Source: Riptortus pedestris (taxonomy: Eukaryota > Arthropoda > Insecta > Hemiptera > Alydidae). Taken from it: a DNA stretch of 64,000 nucleotides. The stretch covers positions 86,322,001 to 86,386,000 of the forward strand of contig CM032231.1 in NCBI GenBank assembly GCA_019009955.1. Direction: 5' to 3'. The notes beneath the pieces are model-generated. The model was not told the origin of the DNA. It searched no databases and worked only from the letters and a program-made list of their open reading frames with translations. This document shows, one piece after another, positions 1 to 11,338 of the stretch; positions within the stretch are counted from its first letter, which is position 1, and each line of letters opens with the position of its first letter. The position numbers were made by a program, and so were the translations under genes.

Positions 1-1007
1 ATCACTTCTTCCTGTCAATAAACAGAAAAGAAGTGAAGGGATAAAGCCTTAAAGGGCAAAATGGGTGATCGAAAGACATTGTTCTATAGGAAAATTTGTT
101 GACTGTGAATGAACTATGAATTCACTCTGTAACTCCCATACCAGGCACACACCTCTTCACCATCAGCACTGATGAAGGACTGAAAATCAGGTTGAAGCAT
201 TGGACAATAATGCCATTATGTCTAAATGTGTTTTACATGATCGAATCTCAACAATTACTCTCTATTCAGATATTGTTCTACAATTAGTCTAGTTAATTTT
301 CAATATTCTATTCAGGAATCATTCCATAAATCTAAGTTAGGTTCATTCAATTGTTTATCTATATTATCAAAGTGAAGTAGTGGTATCAGCCTAAAAGTTG
401 TTTCATCATCAAAATAACATTTCTTAATGGTGGCAAAGTTTATTTTTTTGTTTTTTTCTGGCAGATAAGAACAACTATTGATGTCATTCCAAACAACCCT
501 TTCTCCAATGAAAACCAGGGCAAACAATTCTAATTCTAAATTTACTAATGATTGGATGTTTTGTAGCAAACATTAGGGCAGTTTTGAGTCCAACTGTTAG
601 GGAAATGAGTACAGGCAAAAACTATCTCAGTAGAATGCTCAAATCAACCTGGAATTATAGGGCTTAAAACTGAAGAGATTTTAGCAAGGGTGTGAAACAT
701 ATGTAGGATTGAAACATTAAGTTCTGTTACCATACCCACTATGGTATACTTTTATCATCGGCATATTTTTTACAAGTTTGATCCAAGTAGTTAAAATTTT
801 ATGTATACTGGACATGATTATTTTTTATATAAGTCAAAAAAACTAATTTTCTTTGATATTATAAATTTTCTTAGATATGGCATTTTCATTTTTCAAGTAA
901 ACAATTTATAGTTCATTTTTTTTCACAATTTTTGGGGTTTATGTTACATATTTTTCAAGATCTTATAAAAGTTTTTCCTATATATAAATAAAAAAAGAAA
1001 TGCTTAC

Positions 1008-1224
1008 CAAAGTAGCTGTCATCCCCAAGTTTTCTACCATAAGTAACCATGCATTCTCCTAACGTTCCTTCTGGCTGTGGATATGTACTGGCTTTAGCTT
1101 GCCCACTTAACTTTGAGATCCCCTTTACAGCTGCCATCTTTGCTCTAGCAGTAGGATTTGGTTGAAGGAATTCTTTAGTTTTCAGCTGAAGTTCTTCAAC
1201 CAATTCATAGGTGACATCAGTTTT
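1008..1224 (-). CDS. EndoA: Endophilin-A, coding exon 3 (partial gene)
   Basis: Endophilin-A is a BAR- and SH3-domain protein that bends membrane and supports synaptic-vesicle endocytosis. Read on the minus strand, this exon encodes 72 residues from KTDVTYELVEELQLKTKEF through NPTARAK and GISKLSGQAK to GRKLGDDSYFG, which I recognise as the N-terminal BAR region of insect endophilin-A. The acceptor is a pyrimidine-rich tract ending TAG (CT at 1,225-1,226 on plus). The donor is GTAAGC (AC at 1,006-1,007 on plus), leaving phase 1. It follows the 2,869-2,937 exon in phase 0, giving the family junction MER-KTDVT. The remaining BAR exons and the SH3 exons lie beyond the left edge. Identity is from recall of the family, without a search. 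Confidence 0.95.
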
Positions 1225-1803
1225 CTAAAAAAAATAAAAATAATGCAACAATGAGTACAGGAACCTGTCTGATTCAAAACCTGATAAACAAGGTTTTCAA
1301 AATACATAAAAAGCTAATGACATAATGATTTACCTAAATTAGAGTTGGGTGGATCTTAGCTAAAGACAACAAGTTAACAATGGACAGTATCCATTAATCC
1401 AATTTATTATTTTATGAATTTAAAATTCCAATTTTTTTCAATACTTTCTATTCCTGAACTATAATATAATAATAATAATAGAATAATATTTTGGCAGGGC
1501 AAAGTAAAATATTACCTTTAAAACAGTAAACCTGAGTACTCAGAAAATTTCATTTAGCATTTTCAATACTTTCTGAATGAATAATTTAATATTCTGGAGG
1601 AAATTTGCTCTAAGGAGTGTAACACCAATAATTTTAGATTTATGGGAATTAAGTAGTTGTTTCAATTTTTTGGAACCATTGCCAGTTTGCTGACAATATA
1701 GATAATTCTAAGTGGAGCAATAAGTAAACTGGAAATATCTCCTAGGAAAAACATATTTTCAGATATGAATAAATTAGTAACTTCATGTTTTTATTCTTCA
1801 CAG

Positions 1804-2125
1804 AAAAATTCTTTCCCTTAACACTGCACGTTATCTGAAAGACATTCAATCGACACAATGCCCATTCGGCAGTCAAAAACGTCTGATGGATCCAAAGCGT
1901 AGACAGACAGCACCAATGAAAAGTAATAAAGAATTGGAAAAGATGGAGGAGCTATACTATAGGCTTTTATTTTATAACTTTGATTCAGATTGTGATATAT
2001 ATAAGAATAGAGAGAGAGAGAGTGAGTTTTATTGTTTATTAATATTAATCAGACACATTACTATATATATTGTCTTATATGTGGTAGTGAATAGAATCCG
2101 TAACAACAATAAAGTTGCCAATTAA
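1804..2125 (+). CDS. Possible nested terminal exon, unknown protein
   Basis: A pyrimidine-rich acceptor (TTTTATTCTTCACAG, ending 1,803) opens a frame that runs 106 codons to TAA at 2,123, beginning KILSLNTARYLKDIQ. The first ~55 residues look protein-like, with a basic stretch MDPKRRQTAPMKSNK followed by ELEKMEELYYR. The tail is low-complexity and hydrophobic, and AATAAA overlaps the stop. It lies antisense inside an endophilin intron. I do not recognise it; it could be a real last exon, a decayed gene fragment or chance. Confidence 0.22.
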
Positions 2126-2868
2126 ATTATTTGCTTCATATATGTGTATCGTTAAGTTATGACTATTTAATATATTAAAATATAAATTATTATACTTTTA
2201 TTGCATTTTTAAATTAAGCGTTTTATTTAACTTTATTTTTTATTTGTAAAACAACAATTGGGTATATAATCTATAAAATATCAATTATTAACAGGTATCA
2301 ACCTGCATGAGGTACACATGATCTTGCGAGATTCAAGTATTCAATTGAATCAAAAAGACCTATAAGGCTACTACACAATTATAAATACTAACTAACTAAG
2401 AGGGGCATAATTAAAGAATAGTTATGAAATAATAATATATAATTTTGCACATACTTCCTTTTTCTTTTTGGTACTTTTGTAAAATGTAATAAAAAACTTG
2501 GAGGTCAAAAAGGGAATCCCACCCTCCAAAATACATTTGAGCCCTTAAAAGGTATATTTTTTACCTTTTCAATAGTACCATATAATAATGTTCAGCAAGT
2601 GCTACAATTTATTGACATGCAACATTTTTATATATCTAGCCATTTAGAAGTTATTTCAAATGTTGGCCTACTTGTCTGGGCTACACTGTATACAGGTTAA
2701 AGATATTAGATCTATACATTTTTAAATCATTCAATATTCGTAGTTTCATGGATAATGAGGAACTCTTTCAAATGCCATTTAAATGGACAACACAAAACTG
2801 CAGACACACACACTCGCACACGTGCATGGTCAAACAAATATTTATTACTTGACTTATGTACTACTTAC

Positions 2869-2937
2869 CCGTTCCATATCCATAAAATCTACATCCAACT
2901 TGGTGCCCTCTGCACCACCCATCTTTTCAGTCATATA
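2869..2937 (-). CDS. EndoA: Endophilin-A, coding exon 2
   Basis: This 69-bp exon encodes 23 residues, YMTEKMGGAEGTKLD followed by VDFMDMER. They match the conserved start of the endophilin BAR domain just after the membrane-inserting N-terminal helix. The acceptor is a long T/C tract ending ACAG (CTG at 2,938-2,940 on plus). The donor is GTAAGTAG (AC at 2,867-2,868 on plus). Both boundaries are phase 0, so the exon joins in frame to the start-codon exon about 19.5 kb to the right and to exon 3 at left. Confidence 0.95.
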
Positions 2938-3285
2938 CTGTAAAAGAAAAGAAAAAAAAATCATTAAAAGTTTGCAGTTTTAAATATGTTATAAATAGGA
3001 AAAAAATAAAAAGCTGAAGGCTGAAGATTCATAATTCAAAATGTCTGCCACACAGATATCACATAAATTGATTGGAGTGAGATACTGGAATGACTCTTAT
3101 GCTATTTTCTAAATCTCCCATAGAAAGCTGAACGTGGCATGTTAATGATGCATTTGTTTGTTTTTTTTTGTGAAAATAACATGAATAAAAGTGAGAATTG
3201 GCTGAGGGCTGGAAATAAAAAATACAATTTAAAAGTTTTTGCAATATAACATTTTTCCATCGGACAAATAATAACAGAGATATAA

Positions 3286-3529
3286 ATCAACGGAAGGATC
3301 AAAAAGGTCAAACACCTCCACTCTTAATACTTCTTTATTACAGGCAAAGTACTTTCGGGCCGAACCGTCCCATCATCAGTGCTCTGTGACACAACATTAT
3401 ACTTTCAAAAACATGTAATATATATGAATAAATAAATAAATAAATGTAAAAGTCAACAAAGGTAGTCGAATATTAAAAACATTTAAAAAACAAACAAAAA
3501 GTGGGGACCTTTTTGATCCTTCCGTTGAT
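3286..3529 (-). mobile_element. 244-bp inverted-repeat element with hammerhead-like motif
   Basis: A perfect 24-nt inverted repeat (3,286-3,309 and 3,506-3,529) bounds this segment. Similar GAGATATAAAT words sit just outside the left arm and again at ~3,564-3,574. On the minus strand it holds CTGATGA, a GGG/CCC hairpin, GAAA, then CTTTGCC and AATAAAG. This is the order found near the ends of Penelope-like retroelements and other hammerhead-carrying retroelements. A foldback transposon carrying an unrelated motif is an alternative. Confidence 0.5.
3341..3386 (-). ncRNA. Candidate hammerhead ribozyme motif (minimal type I)
   Basis: Minus-strand order: GAGCA, CTGATGA, an extra T, stem II GGG/CCC with loop, GAAA, a two-pair stem III (AG/CT), T, then TGCC. 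The conserved core words CUGANGA and GAAA are present. Stem I pairs only weakly (GCA/TGC). The extra base between CTGATGA and stem II is a departure from the textbook core. The copy at 33,918-33,965 has the same layout with different but still paired stem sequences, which supports selection on structure. Confidence 0.4.
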
Positions 3530-4015
3530 GATGGACCTCCACCAGCCAGCACAAATCCAGAGAGATATAAATGATTTTGTATTGTAATCCATCTCTAAAC
3601 CTCCACTTTTCTCTGTCTGTTTTTGGCCATTAACAAACTCGAGTTTTAGTTTTATATCAAAAGATTCAATACCAAGTATGGTAATGATGAAATAAAAAGA
3701 GAGACCTTTAGAATAAAGAATAGGAGTGAGTTTTAGTAAGATTGAGAACTGAAAAACCAAACTGCTCAATTGATTTCTAAGTTAGAGAATAATCTGTTAA
3801 AAAAAAAAATAATAAACTATTAAATTTCATACAAAATTGATTTTGTAACATTTTTTTATCTGTCTCTTAAAATCGGGTCTATTTATAATTTTTTATTTCA
3901 CCACTATTCTAAGGCCTGTCCTCCTGGCCCATTTCTCCCATTAATGAGCATGATTCTTATATTACATTAGGATATGACAATCTCGAATGCGTGAAATCCG
4001 TTAGAGTACATATAG

Positions 4016-4110
4016 GACCTCAGGTAAGCTATGTGAGTTAAGTCGGTAAACCAAGATTCCTGGGTTCAATTTCCACATGGGCCCCCACTGCACCCCAAAT
4101 TTGGCAGAGG
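4016..4110 (+). repeat. tRNA-like SINE head, diverged
   Basis: The words CTCAGGTAAGCTATGTGAGTTA and later GGGTTCAATTTCC match the A-box and B-box region of the tRNA-derived SINE seen at 36,330. The SINE body is not recognisable downstream. Old, truncated copy. Confidence 0.45.
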
Positions 4111-4214
4111 TGAACCATAGACAGTATCTACTTGATAAGAGTGGTATGCTCAGATCAATGTGATATGCTCAGATCAACAATATTGTGATATGCTCAGATC
4201 AACAATATTGTGAC

Positions 4215-4672
4215 ATGTAAAATTATATTATAAAAAAGGTTAATGTTCTATACTTGAAATTGATTATTTGATCAATACCAAACTTGATATCTAACTGTTT
4301 CATGAAATTCTAAAGGTTATACTCATCAATGGCTGAAATCGAACCAGCGAGAGAAGGGGGAAATTCGAAATATCTCAGATATTATGACTGTTCAAAAAAT
4401 GTTATAGAATCAATCTTGTTAAACATTTAATACTCTACAAATGTTGTTCTATATATTCTTTTGGAACTCGAATCTTAATCCAGTTAATTGTATTTTCTTT
4501 GGTTTCAGCCTTCAGTAAAATCATCAAATTTTTACTTTGAATAACTGAGTAACATCTCATTTCCATCTTACAATTTAGTTCTTGTTTGCATAGGGTTCGC
4601 ACATTACAAGAGTGTTAATCCAGCATGTGGGGAAATATGCTTAGTTTAACCAGCTCCTGAGAGGCAGAGTAA
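4215..4672 (-). mobile_element. Family H relic
   Basis: Diverged copy in reverse orientation. It retains GGCTGAAATCGAACCAGCGAG, AAATATCTCAGATATTATG and the start-end words GGAAATATGCTTAGTTTA near 4,631-4,650. The (TA)n and the 3' hairpin end are missing. Confidence 0.55.
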
Positions 4673-4934
4673 GTTTTTTATAAAATGTGTTCCTCACCAA
4701 TTAGATTATTTTGCTCTAGTGCAAACCGATTCTATGTTTATAGCTATATCATTACGACCTATGGCTTAACACATGTTGCTATTCATTATATCCTTTTAGG
4801 AGTTTTCACTAGGGGGAAATTGGCTATTAAAGAAGGGATAATTTTCGAAAAAAAATCTATTCTACCTAGAATGTGACAAAAATTATATCTGTTCAAAATC
4901 ATATACTTGTATATATCAATGCAAGGATACATCA

Positions 4935-5424
4935 CAAACACACACACACACACATACACATGCATGTGTGTGTGTGTGTGTATGTATGTCTGTTACCGCT
5001 CTAGCAGTCGCAATTTTTGTTTGATCGTTACCATTCTCGATATTTAGTCGTTTTATGTAAAAAGAAAAATCAAGTTCGTTAACGGCTGAAATAGGACAGG
5101 TGAGAGAGGGGTGGTTTAGAAGAGAGAATTTTCGAAAATTCGAAATATTTCCGTTATTATACGTCGGCTCAAAAAATTGTATAGAATCAATTTTATTGCA
5201 AATTAAATTTACAATAAATATTGTTATATACATTTATTCTCTATATTGAATATTAACCAAGATATTTTAATTTTTATTAAATATAGGTGGATAACGGATG
5301 ATTGTGTTTCCCGTCAAAAGCTAGGTCGGCCGTTTCCTTAACTGTTCGGCTATCGTGAAATTTCTCTATTGTAAAACTTCACGTGGGAAATCTGCTTAGT
5401 TTACGCAGCCCCTACGTGACGGAC
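4935..5424 (-). mobile_element. Family H copy with CA/TG tract, lacking its hairpin end
   Basis: Reverse-orientation copy. A (CA)n/(TG)n tract at ~4,938-4,985 replaces the usual (TA)n. It is followed by CTGTTACCGCTCTAGCAGTC, the conserved body, and the start end GGGAAATCTGCTTAGTTTACGC...GACGGAC at right. The 3' hairpin half is absent. The same place in other copies holds (TA)n, so this tract is hypervariable. Confidence 0.75.
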
Positions 5425-5529
5425 TTTTTCCCCCACTTATAATCGTCTGATTTTTATTATTTTTACTGAGTACATTTCAATTTCTCTTTACATAAGCTAC
5501 TTACTACGATAGAAATACGGAATAGATGG

Positions 5530-5593
5530 TAACCAGTGTTCATACCAGCATATGGGAAATCTGCTTAGTTTACACAGACCTTGGGTGACGGAC
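5530..5593 (-). mobile_element. Family H start-end fragment
   Basis: Only the 5'-terminal words remain (GGGAAATCTGCTTAGTTTAC ... GGTGACGGAC, reverse orientation), abutting a separate 166-bp repeat that begins at about 5,600. Confidence 0.6.
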
Positions 5594-5599
5594 TTTTTT

Positions 5600-5765
5600 C
5601 TTTAAAATTAAAGTTCATACTACAGAGGCTAATGTAGGTTTCATTGGTTTGAAAAGAACATATCAAAAACTAAAATAGTTGCATTATTTTACATGTTAAA
5701 TACGCCATTTATGAAGAAATTGAGATTTTATATAATATAGTTTATTATCATTCATTAAGTCCATT
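5600..5765. repeat. 166-bp duplicated segment, copy 1
   Basis: The stretch from CTTTAAAATTAAAGTTCA to ATTCATTAAGTCCATTT recurs at 44,863-45,224 with few changes. Copy 1 has no SINE inside and so serves as the empty site. A family H element begins right after it. No coding capacity. Confidence 0.8.
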
Positions 5766-6572
<807 letters not shown>

Positions 6573-6586
6573 TTTTTTTATCTATA

Positions 6587-6695
6587 GGTTGCCACCCTTC
6601 TCTATCCAGGATGGGACTAAGGATTTTATTTAATGAGTTCATCACTAAATAAATTCCCATTTCCCAGGAATCGAATTAGCCGTTCTAGGTTTATT
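6587..6695 (-). repeat. tRNA-derived SINE, partial
   Basis: Carries the SINE body (GGTTGCCACCCTTCTCTATCC, ATTTTATTTAATGAGTTCAT, CCCAGGAATCGAATTAGCC) in reverse orientation and is cut before the A box. It lies back to back with the copy at 6,698. Confidence 0.75.
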
Positions 6696-6697
6696 AT

Positions 6698-6926
6698 TAT
6701 TATTTATTAACGTCCACTTTTTGCAACTAAGGCTAATTGGGACGGGTTGTCTACAAGTTACATCCCTTTTCTATCCAGGGTGGGACTAAGGATTTTATTT
6801 AGTGAATTCCGTCACTAAATAAATTCCTCTGCCCAGGCGGGAATCGAACTCGCCACTCTAGGTTAACCATGTGAGATTAAGGACAATGCTTTAACTTACA
6901 TGGCTAACCTGAGCTCCACAAGCTAG
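6698..6926 (-). repeat. tRNA-derived SINE, near full length
   Basis: Reverse orientation. The 3' end is TTATTAACGTCCACTTTTTG (the complement of the AATAA-rich tail). The B-box complement GGGAATCGAACTCGCC and the A-box region TAACTTACATGGCTAACCTG follow. Length and order match the intact copy at 36,330. Confidence 0.85.
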
Positions 6927-7910
6927 ATTTACCACGTGAGATACGGCCAACGGTTTAATTAACATTTAAGAAAATCATATGATGAATGCTATTCATTGGC
7001 ATCCACTTTATGCTACTATGGATAATCGGGATAACCATATGAGAAGCAAAGGTAAAAATGTAATCTACTTCAATGAGCTGAATAAGGACTAAATTTTAAT
7101 GAATTTTTAACCAGGTAATGTGTAAAAATTAAACTCCAGAAATAAAAATCAAAACAATGGATACAAGAACAAATGTAAGAATGGTAAGTTATCCAAAGTT
7201 CATGGAATGAATGCAAACCATAACTGACATTTTCACTGATTCGTAAATCCATATTAAGATTCAACAGCATGGAAGCATAAAGCAATTGGATAATAATAAT
7301 GAGGTTCATTCAGCAACGAAAAAGATAAAATGACGCAAACCATAACAAAGAATTTATGCACATCTTCACTAATATTGATGGGTCTCATCTCGAAGAAAAG
7401 TAGTTTATTTGTTTGCATCTATTATTTTTACAAAGAAGTCTGTGTTTCTCTCAAAATGGTTTGACATCCTCGTTGTTGAGATACTTTCTACGTTAGGTAT
7501 GAAACTCAATGATTTGCAGGGAAAGGAGGGAAAGCAGTTGTTTTTCAACATGGAAGATTTGATCTGCAGCATTACGTGGTTAGCTTGAAGGGTTGTGCAC
7601 AATGGGCAAACACTAATAAAAAATGATGATGAGAGCTCGGTGCAATTCTTTAGAATGACAAACTAACTCAAGAAGCGATTCACGCAAAGAACTAAAGATC
7701 AAGTTGGTTAATGACTGAAGTGGGACTAGTGCGGGGGGGAGGGTGGAAATGGACAGACATTGTGCCCTTTTAGGGGGGAATATATTGTTTGAGAAGTTGC
7801 AGAACAACGAGCATGTTTTACAACATTTTTTACCGAAAAACCCTATTATACGAAATAGTTTGCAGATCGTTTCAAAAAGATGGGCTACCCTTCTGCAAAT
7901 CAATGATATT

Positions 7911-8034
7911 TTAGCAGATTTCCCTTAAGGGAAATCAGCTATTGAGGTTGTACTCATGACGGAATTTTCGAAATTTTTCTTCAAATATCCATCGATCCTA
8001 CCCAGGAGATGACGAAAATGAGGTCCGTTCAAAA

Positions 8035-8094
<60 letters not shown>

Positions 8095-8645
8095 CTGTTA
8101 CCGCTCTAGCGGTCGCAATTTTTGTTTGATCGTTACCAAACTCGATATTTAGTCGTTTTATGCAAAAAGAAAGATCAAGTTCGTTAACGGCTGAAATCGG
8201 ACCAGTGGGAGGGGGGGTTTAGAATGGAGGATTTTCGAAAATTCGAAATATCTCCGTTACTATACGTCGGACCGAAAAATTGTACAGAATCAATGTTATT
8301 GCAAATTAAATTTACTATAAATATTGTTATATACATTTTTTCTCTATCTTGAATATTAACCGAGATATTTGCATTTGTATTCTGCGTGTGGTCACCAGTA
8401 GGCTATGTTTGGACTTTCCGCCGAGAGCTCTGGTGGCCGTTTCCATAACTATTCGTCCCTCGTGAATAGGTTTAGAGGTTTGTTTAACTGTTTTTTGGGG
8501 CTAGAAACTACTGGGTTATTACGCCCTAAATATTGTTTTAGGTTTAGAGGTTTCTTACTACTACAGTTGTTATTAGGCAGATTTCTCTATTGTAAAACTT
8601 CACGTGGGAAATCTGCTTAGTTTACGCAGCCCCTGCGTGACGGAC
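7911..8645 (-). mobile_element. Family H, full-length copy (735 bp)
   Basis: Same structure as the 5,766 copy and nearly identical over ~250 bp of the start half, including the rare words CTCTGGTGGCCGTTTCC and CTAGAAACTACTGGG. The two are one recent subfamily. The left end has TTTCCCTTAAGGGAAATC; (TA)n is ~8,038-8,091; the right end is GCGTGACGGAC. A short relic of the body at ~7,695-7,745 precedes it. Confidence 0.85.
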
Positions 8646-9044
8646 TTTTATATATAAAAATAGGGAGTTTTGCACACACAGTCCATTGTGTACCTATTTA
8701 ATGTTTTTCTTAGTTTTTCAATGACAATCTGATATGGTTACTACGATCCATCGAGTAATATTGATGACCAAAATGTCCAATCATTCATGACAAGTCAATA
8801 ATTTCATAGCTATAGATTTTCTCAATGAACACAAATCGTGAGCAAGCTCACCTTCGCCAACTGTGGGTGGTAGCGATATTGAAGTAGGCACCAGAATCGA
8901 ATTTAAAAAGACTGAATTAATTAGCTCGATAAAAAAAAACAATTCTATGACAGTATATAATTCTCAAAATCCCCGAGCCACTAGACTTAAATGCTATCTA
9001 GTTACTAAATAATTTCGGAGTATGGTATAATAAATAAGTGTAAT

Positions 9045-9190
9045 TTTTTACCGGCCTGTTTATGCTACTGCAGCTAATCAGGACAGACTATTTACGGTTT
9101 ACCATTTTCTAGTCAGTTTGGAACTAAGCACTTTATTTAGCGAGTTCATCAATTCGCAGGAATGGAACTGGACTCCGGCTTACCAATAAA
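9045..9190 (-). repeat. tRNA-derived SINE, old copy
   Basis: Diverged reverse copy with GCTAATCAGGACAG, GAACTAAGCACTTTATTTAG and CAGGAATGGAACTGG matching the SINE body and B-box complement. Confidence 0.5.
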
Positions 9191-9685
9191 TAATTCACTT
9201 TATTCCAGGTAAAATGGTTATAAATGCTACAAAAGATTTCCTCCGGAAGTATGACACGTGTCCAAGATGTCTCTAGTCGAATACTTCTCCTGAATTACAC
9301 ATGTCGGGTGTAATCACATAACTGAAATGCTATTTCTAAGCCCACTAGCCACCTTCCAAAGAGGCACTAACACTGCGCCACTAACGAATTGCTTTACAAG
9401 AATAAATCACAACCTTACAACACAACACCACACTCATTTATAGTTCCTAGGCAGAAACAGAGCTTATCAGAACTAAGATAAGCGTATTCGACTGCATTCA
9501 TTTTGTTTATTCATCCCATTTCATAGGTAATAGGCTAATTAGGACAGGTTCCCCTTTGCACAGGGTGGCAAATACAAATAGTAACGCTCCCCCAGCATTA
9601 ACTCCCTCCACATAGGCCTAGCTCAGACTATACCTTCACAGGTCTATCGTCTTATTTGAGTTTAATTAATTCTACTATTTTTCAG

Positions 9686-10060
9686 TGTTCCATATGCCAA
9701 GAGAGTATCAACGGGAATGGAGGAGACCTCAACATCAAACTTCCTTGCACGCATGAGTTTCATCGTGACTGCCTCGGGCAATGGTTTACTGAGCACGGGT
9801 CCTGCCCAAACTGCAGAGAACAGCTGTTCGCCGATGAGAATCTCACTTCGGACATGGAAAGCAGCGACACCGAAGCTGTGCCCGCTGAGATGGTTGTCGC
9901 ACAAGAGCCATTAAACCAGGCGTTAGCCGTAACTCTGGATGTACTTTCGGGCCAGCTCCTTGCTCAAGTAATGGAGATTGCAAGCTTGTCGTCTGCTTCT
10001 ACGTCATCAACATCAATAACGTCCACTGCAACGACAAGAACGTCTGTAGGAGACGACTAA
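9686..10060 (+). CDS. RING-H2 finger protein, terminal exon
   Basis: A RING-H2 zinc finger suggests an E3 ubiquitin ligase. The exon follows a clear acceptor (TCTACTATTTTTCAG ending 9,685) and reads CSICQESINGNGG... to a TAA at 10,058. In its 125 residues the ligands run C-x2-C, C-x-H-x2-H-x2-C and C-x2-C (CSIC, PCTHEFHRDC, CPNC), a complete C3H2C3 set. The C-terminal half is acidic and then Ser/Thr-rich (SSASTSSTSITSTATT), with no membrane segment. There is no ATG between the acceptor and the finger, so the start must lie in an upstream exon I could not place. AATAAA follows at 10,092-10,097. It lies antisense inside the endophilin intron and is much more GC-rich than its surroundings. The exact family is not recognised. 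Confidence 0.75.
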   Translation, partial: CSICQESINGNGGDLNIKLPCTHEFHRDCLGQWFTEHGSCPNCREQLFADENLTSDMESSDTEAVPAEMVVAQEPLNQALAVTLDVLSGQLLAQVMEIASLSSASTSSTSITSTATTRTSVGDD

Positions 10061-10216
10061 AATGGGCGCGACTTAAAAAAAACCTTGAGAAAATAAATTA
10101 AATAATGGGAAATTTAGTCGATATTTTATGTAATTTGTAGTATCTCTGCGGGAAGGTACATATCTTTCAAAAACATGTGAAAATTCATTTAATTCAAGTC
10201 CGTGGTCTAAAAAAAA

Positions 10217-10640
10217 GTCCGTCACGCAGGGGCTGCGTAAACTAAGCAGATTTCCCACGTGAACTTTTACAATAGAGAAATCTGCCTAGTAATAACATAT
10301 TCTCACGAGGACGAATAGTTAGTGAAACGGACACACTAGCGCTAGTGCGCTCGGCGGAAACTCCCAAACATAGCCAACCCAGATTTAATAAAAATGCAAA
10401 TATCTCGGTTAATATTCAAGATAGGGAATAAATGTATGTACTTTATAGTAAATTCAATTTGCAATAAGATTAATTCTGTACAATTTTTCGATCCGACGTA
10501 TAGTAATGGAGACATTTCGAATTTTCGAAAATGCTCCCCTCTAAACCACCCCCCCCCTCCCACTGGTCCGATTTCAGCCGTTAACGAACTTCTATCTTTT
10601 TACATAAAACGACTAGATATCGAGTTTGGTAACGATAAAA
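10217..10640 (+). mobile_element. Family H, start half only
   Basis: Forward copy beginning GTCCGTCACGCAGGGGCTGC, through TTTCCCACGTGAACTTTTAC, CTCGGTTAATATTCAAGATA and GATTTCAGCCGTTAACGAAC. It stops shortly before where (TA)n would begin. It sits ~155 bp downstream of the RING exon stop. Confidence 0.75.
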
Positions 10641-11120
10641 TGCCATAAAATGCACAAATATTTATTACAGAAACGGCACATTTTATTGAAAAATGCTTTA
10701 AAGTAAAAGTTGTAGTTAACAAAATTATCTTTGAAACAAGTTTGGGGAAAGGAATGAATTCTGAAATTAAAAAAAAAAAAATACTTCAAAAAACATCTCA
10801 ATAAAAAATTGCTCATAGAATTAATTTATTTTGAACTAATTACTTAGTAATAATTTGGAAAAGGAATATATTTTTCCATCCAAAGATTGATGTGTAAAAA
10901 AAAAAAAAGTGCCCTATCTTCCAGGGAAGAAGCATTCACCGATATAAACTCGTTTTAGAATTTGATTTTCTACAAGAATCCACCATAAAAAGTAGGACAT
11001 GGAAAAGGTTAGGAGAGTGAATATGGACTAAAAAGATTATTCAGACGTTACAATTGTGACACACCACGTCTCCGCCTTGGCGATTTCGGGGGGGGGGGTG
11101 GCACGAGAACTTGGGACACC

Positions 11121-11141
11121 CTGTGTTTGTGTGTGTGTGTA

Positions 11142-11185
<44 letters not shown>

Positions 11186-11207
11186 ATATATAATATATAT
11201 ATATATA
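11121..11207. repeat. TG/TA microsatellite
   Basis: (TG)n grading into (TA)n with short interruptions. Upstream is a G run at ~11,089-11,099 and the words GGGACACCCTGTGTTT, which often end insect DNA transposons; no partner end was found. Confidence 0.8.
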
Positions 11208-11212
11208 CGCAG

Positions 11213-11330
11213 GATGGCCGTCGAGTTAGGGGCATTGGTCTTAATCTCGCGTGGTAGACCTAGAGTGGCGGGTTCGATTCCAGCCCTGGACAGTAGGAAT
11301 TTATTTAGTGACGGACTCACATCTTATTAC
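11213..11330 (+). repeat. tRNA-derived SINE head
   Basis: Forward fragment with the A-box region (GGCCGTCGAGTTAGGGGCAT), a good B box (GGGTTCGATTCC) and the start of the body (GAATTTATTTAGTGACGGAC). It breaks off just before the target site of the Merlin-type element. Confidence 0.75.
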
Positions 11331-11338
11331 AAATGTAT

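Noticed and set aside
6698..6926. tRNA gene
   Set aside because: The A and B boxes belong to a SINE head with a long non-tRNA body; no cloverleaf with a proper acceptor stem is visible.
8405..8620. 71-codon frame MFGLSAESSGGRFHNYSS...
   Set aside because: It lies inside family H, and the matching stretch of the 5,766 copy differs by changes that do not preserve the frame. No codon signal.
9662..9914. Frames on minus and in frame +3 over the RING exon
   Set aside because: Shadows of the RING-H2 reading frame, without motifs of their own.
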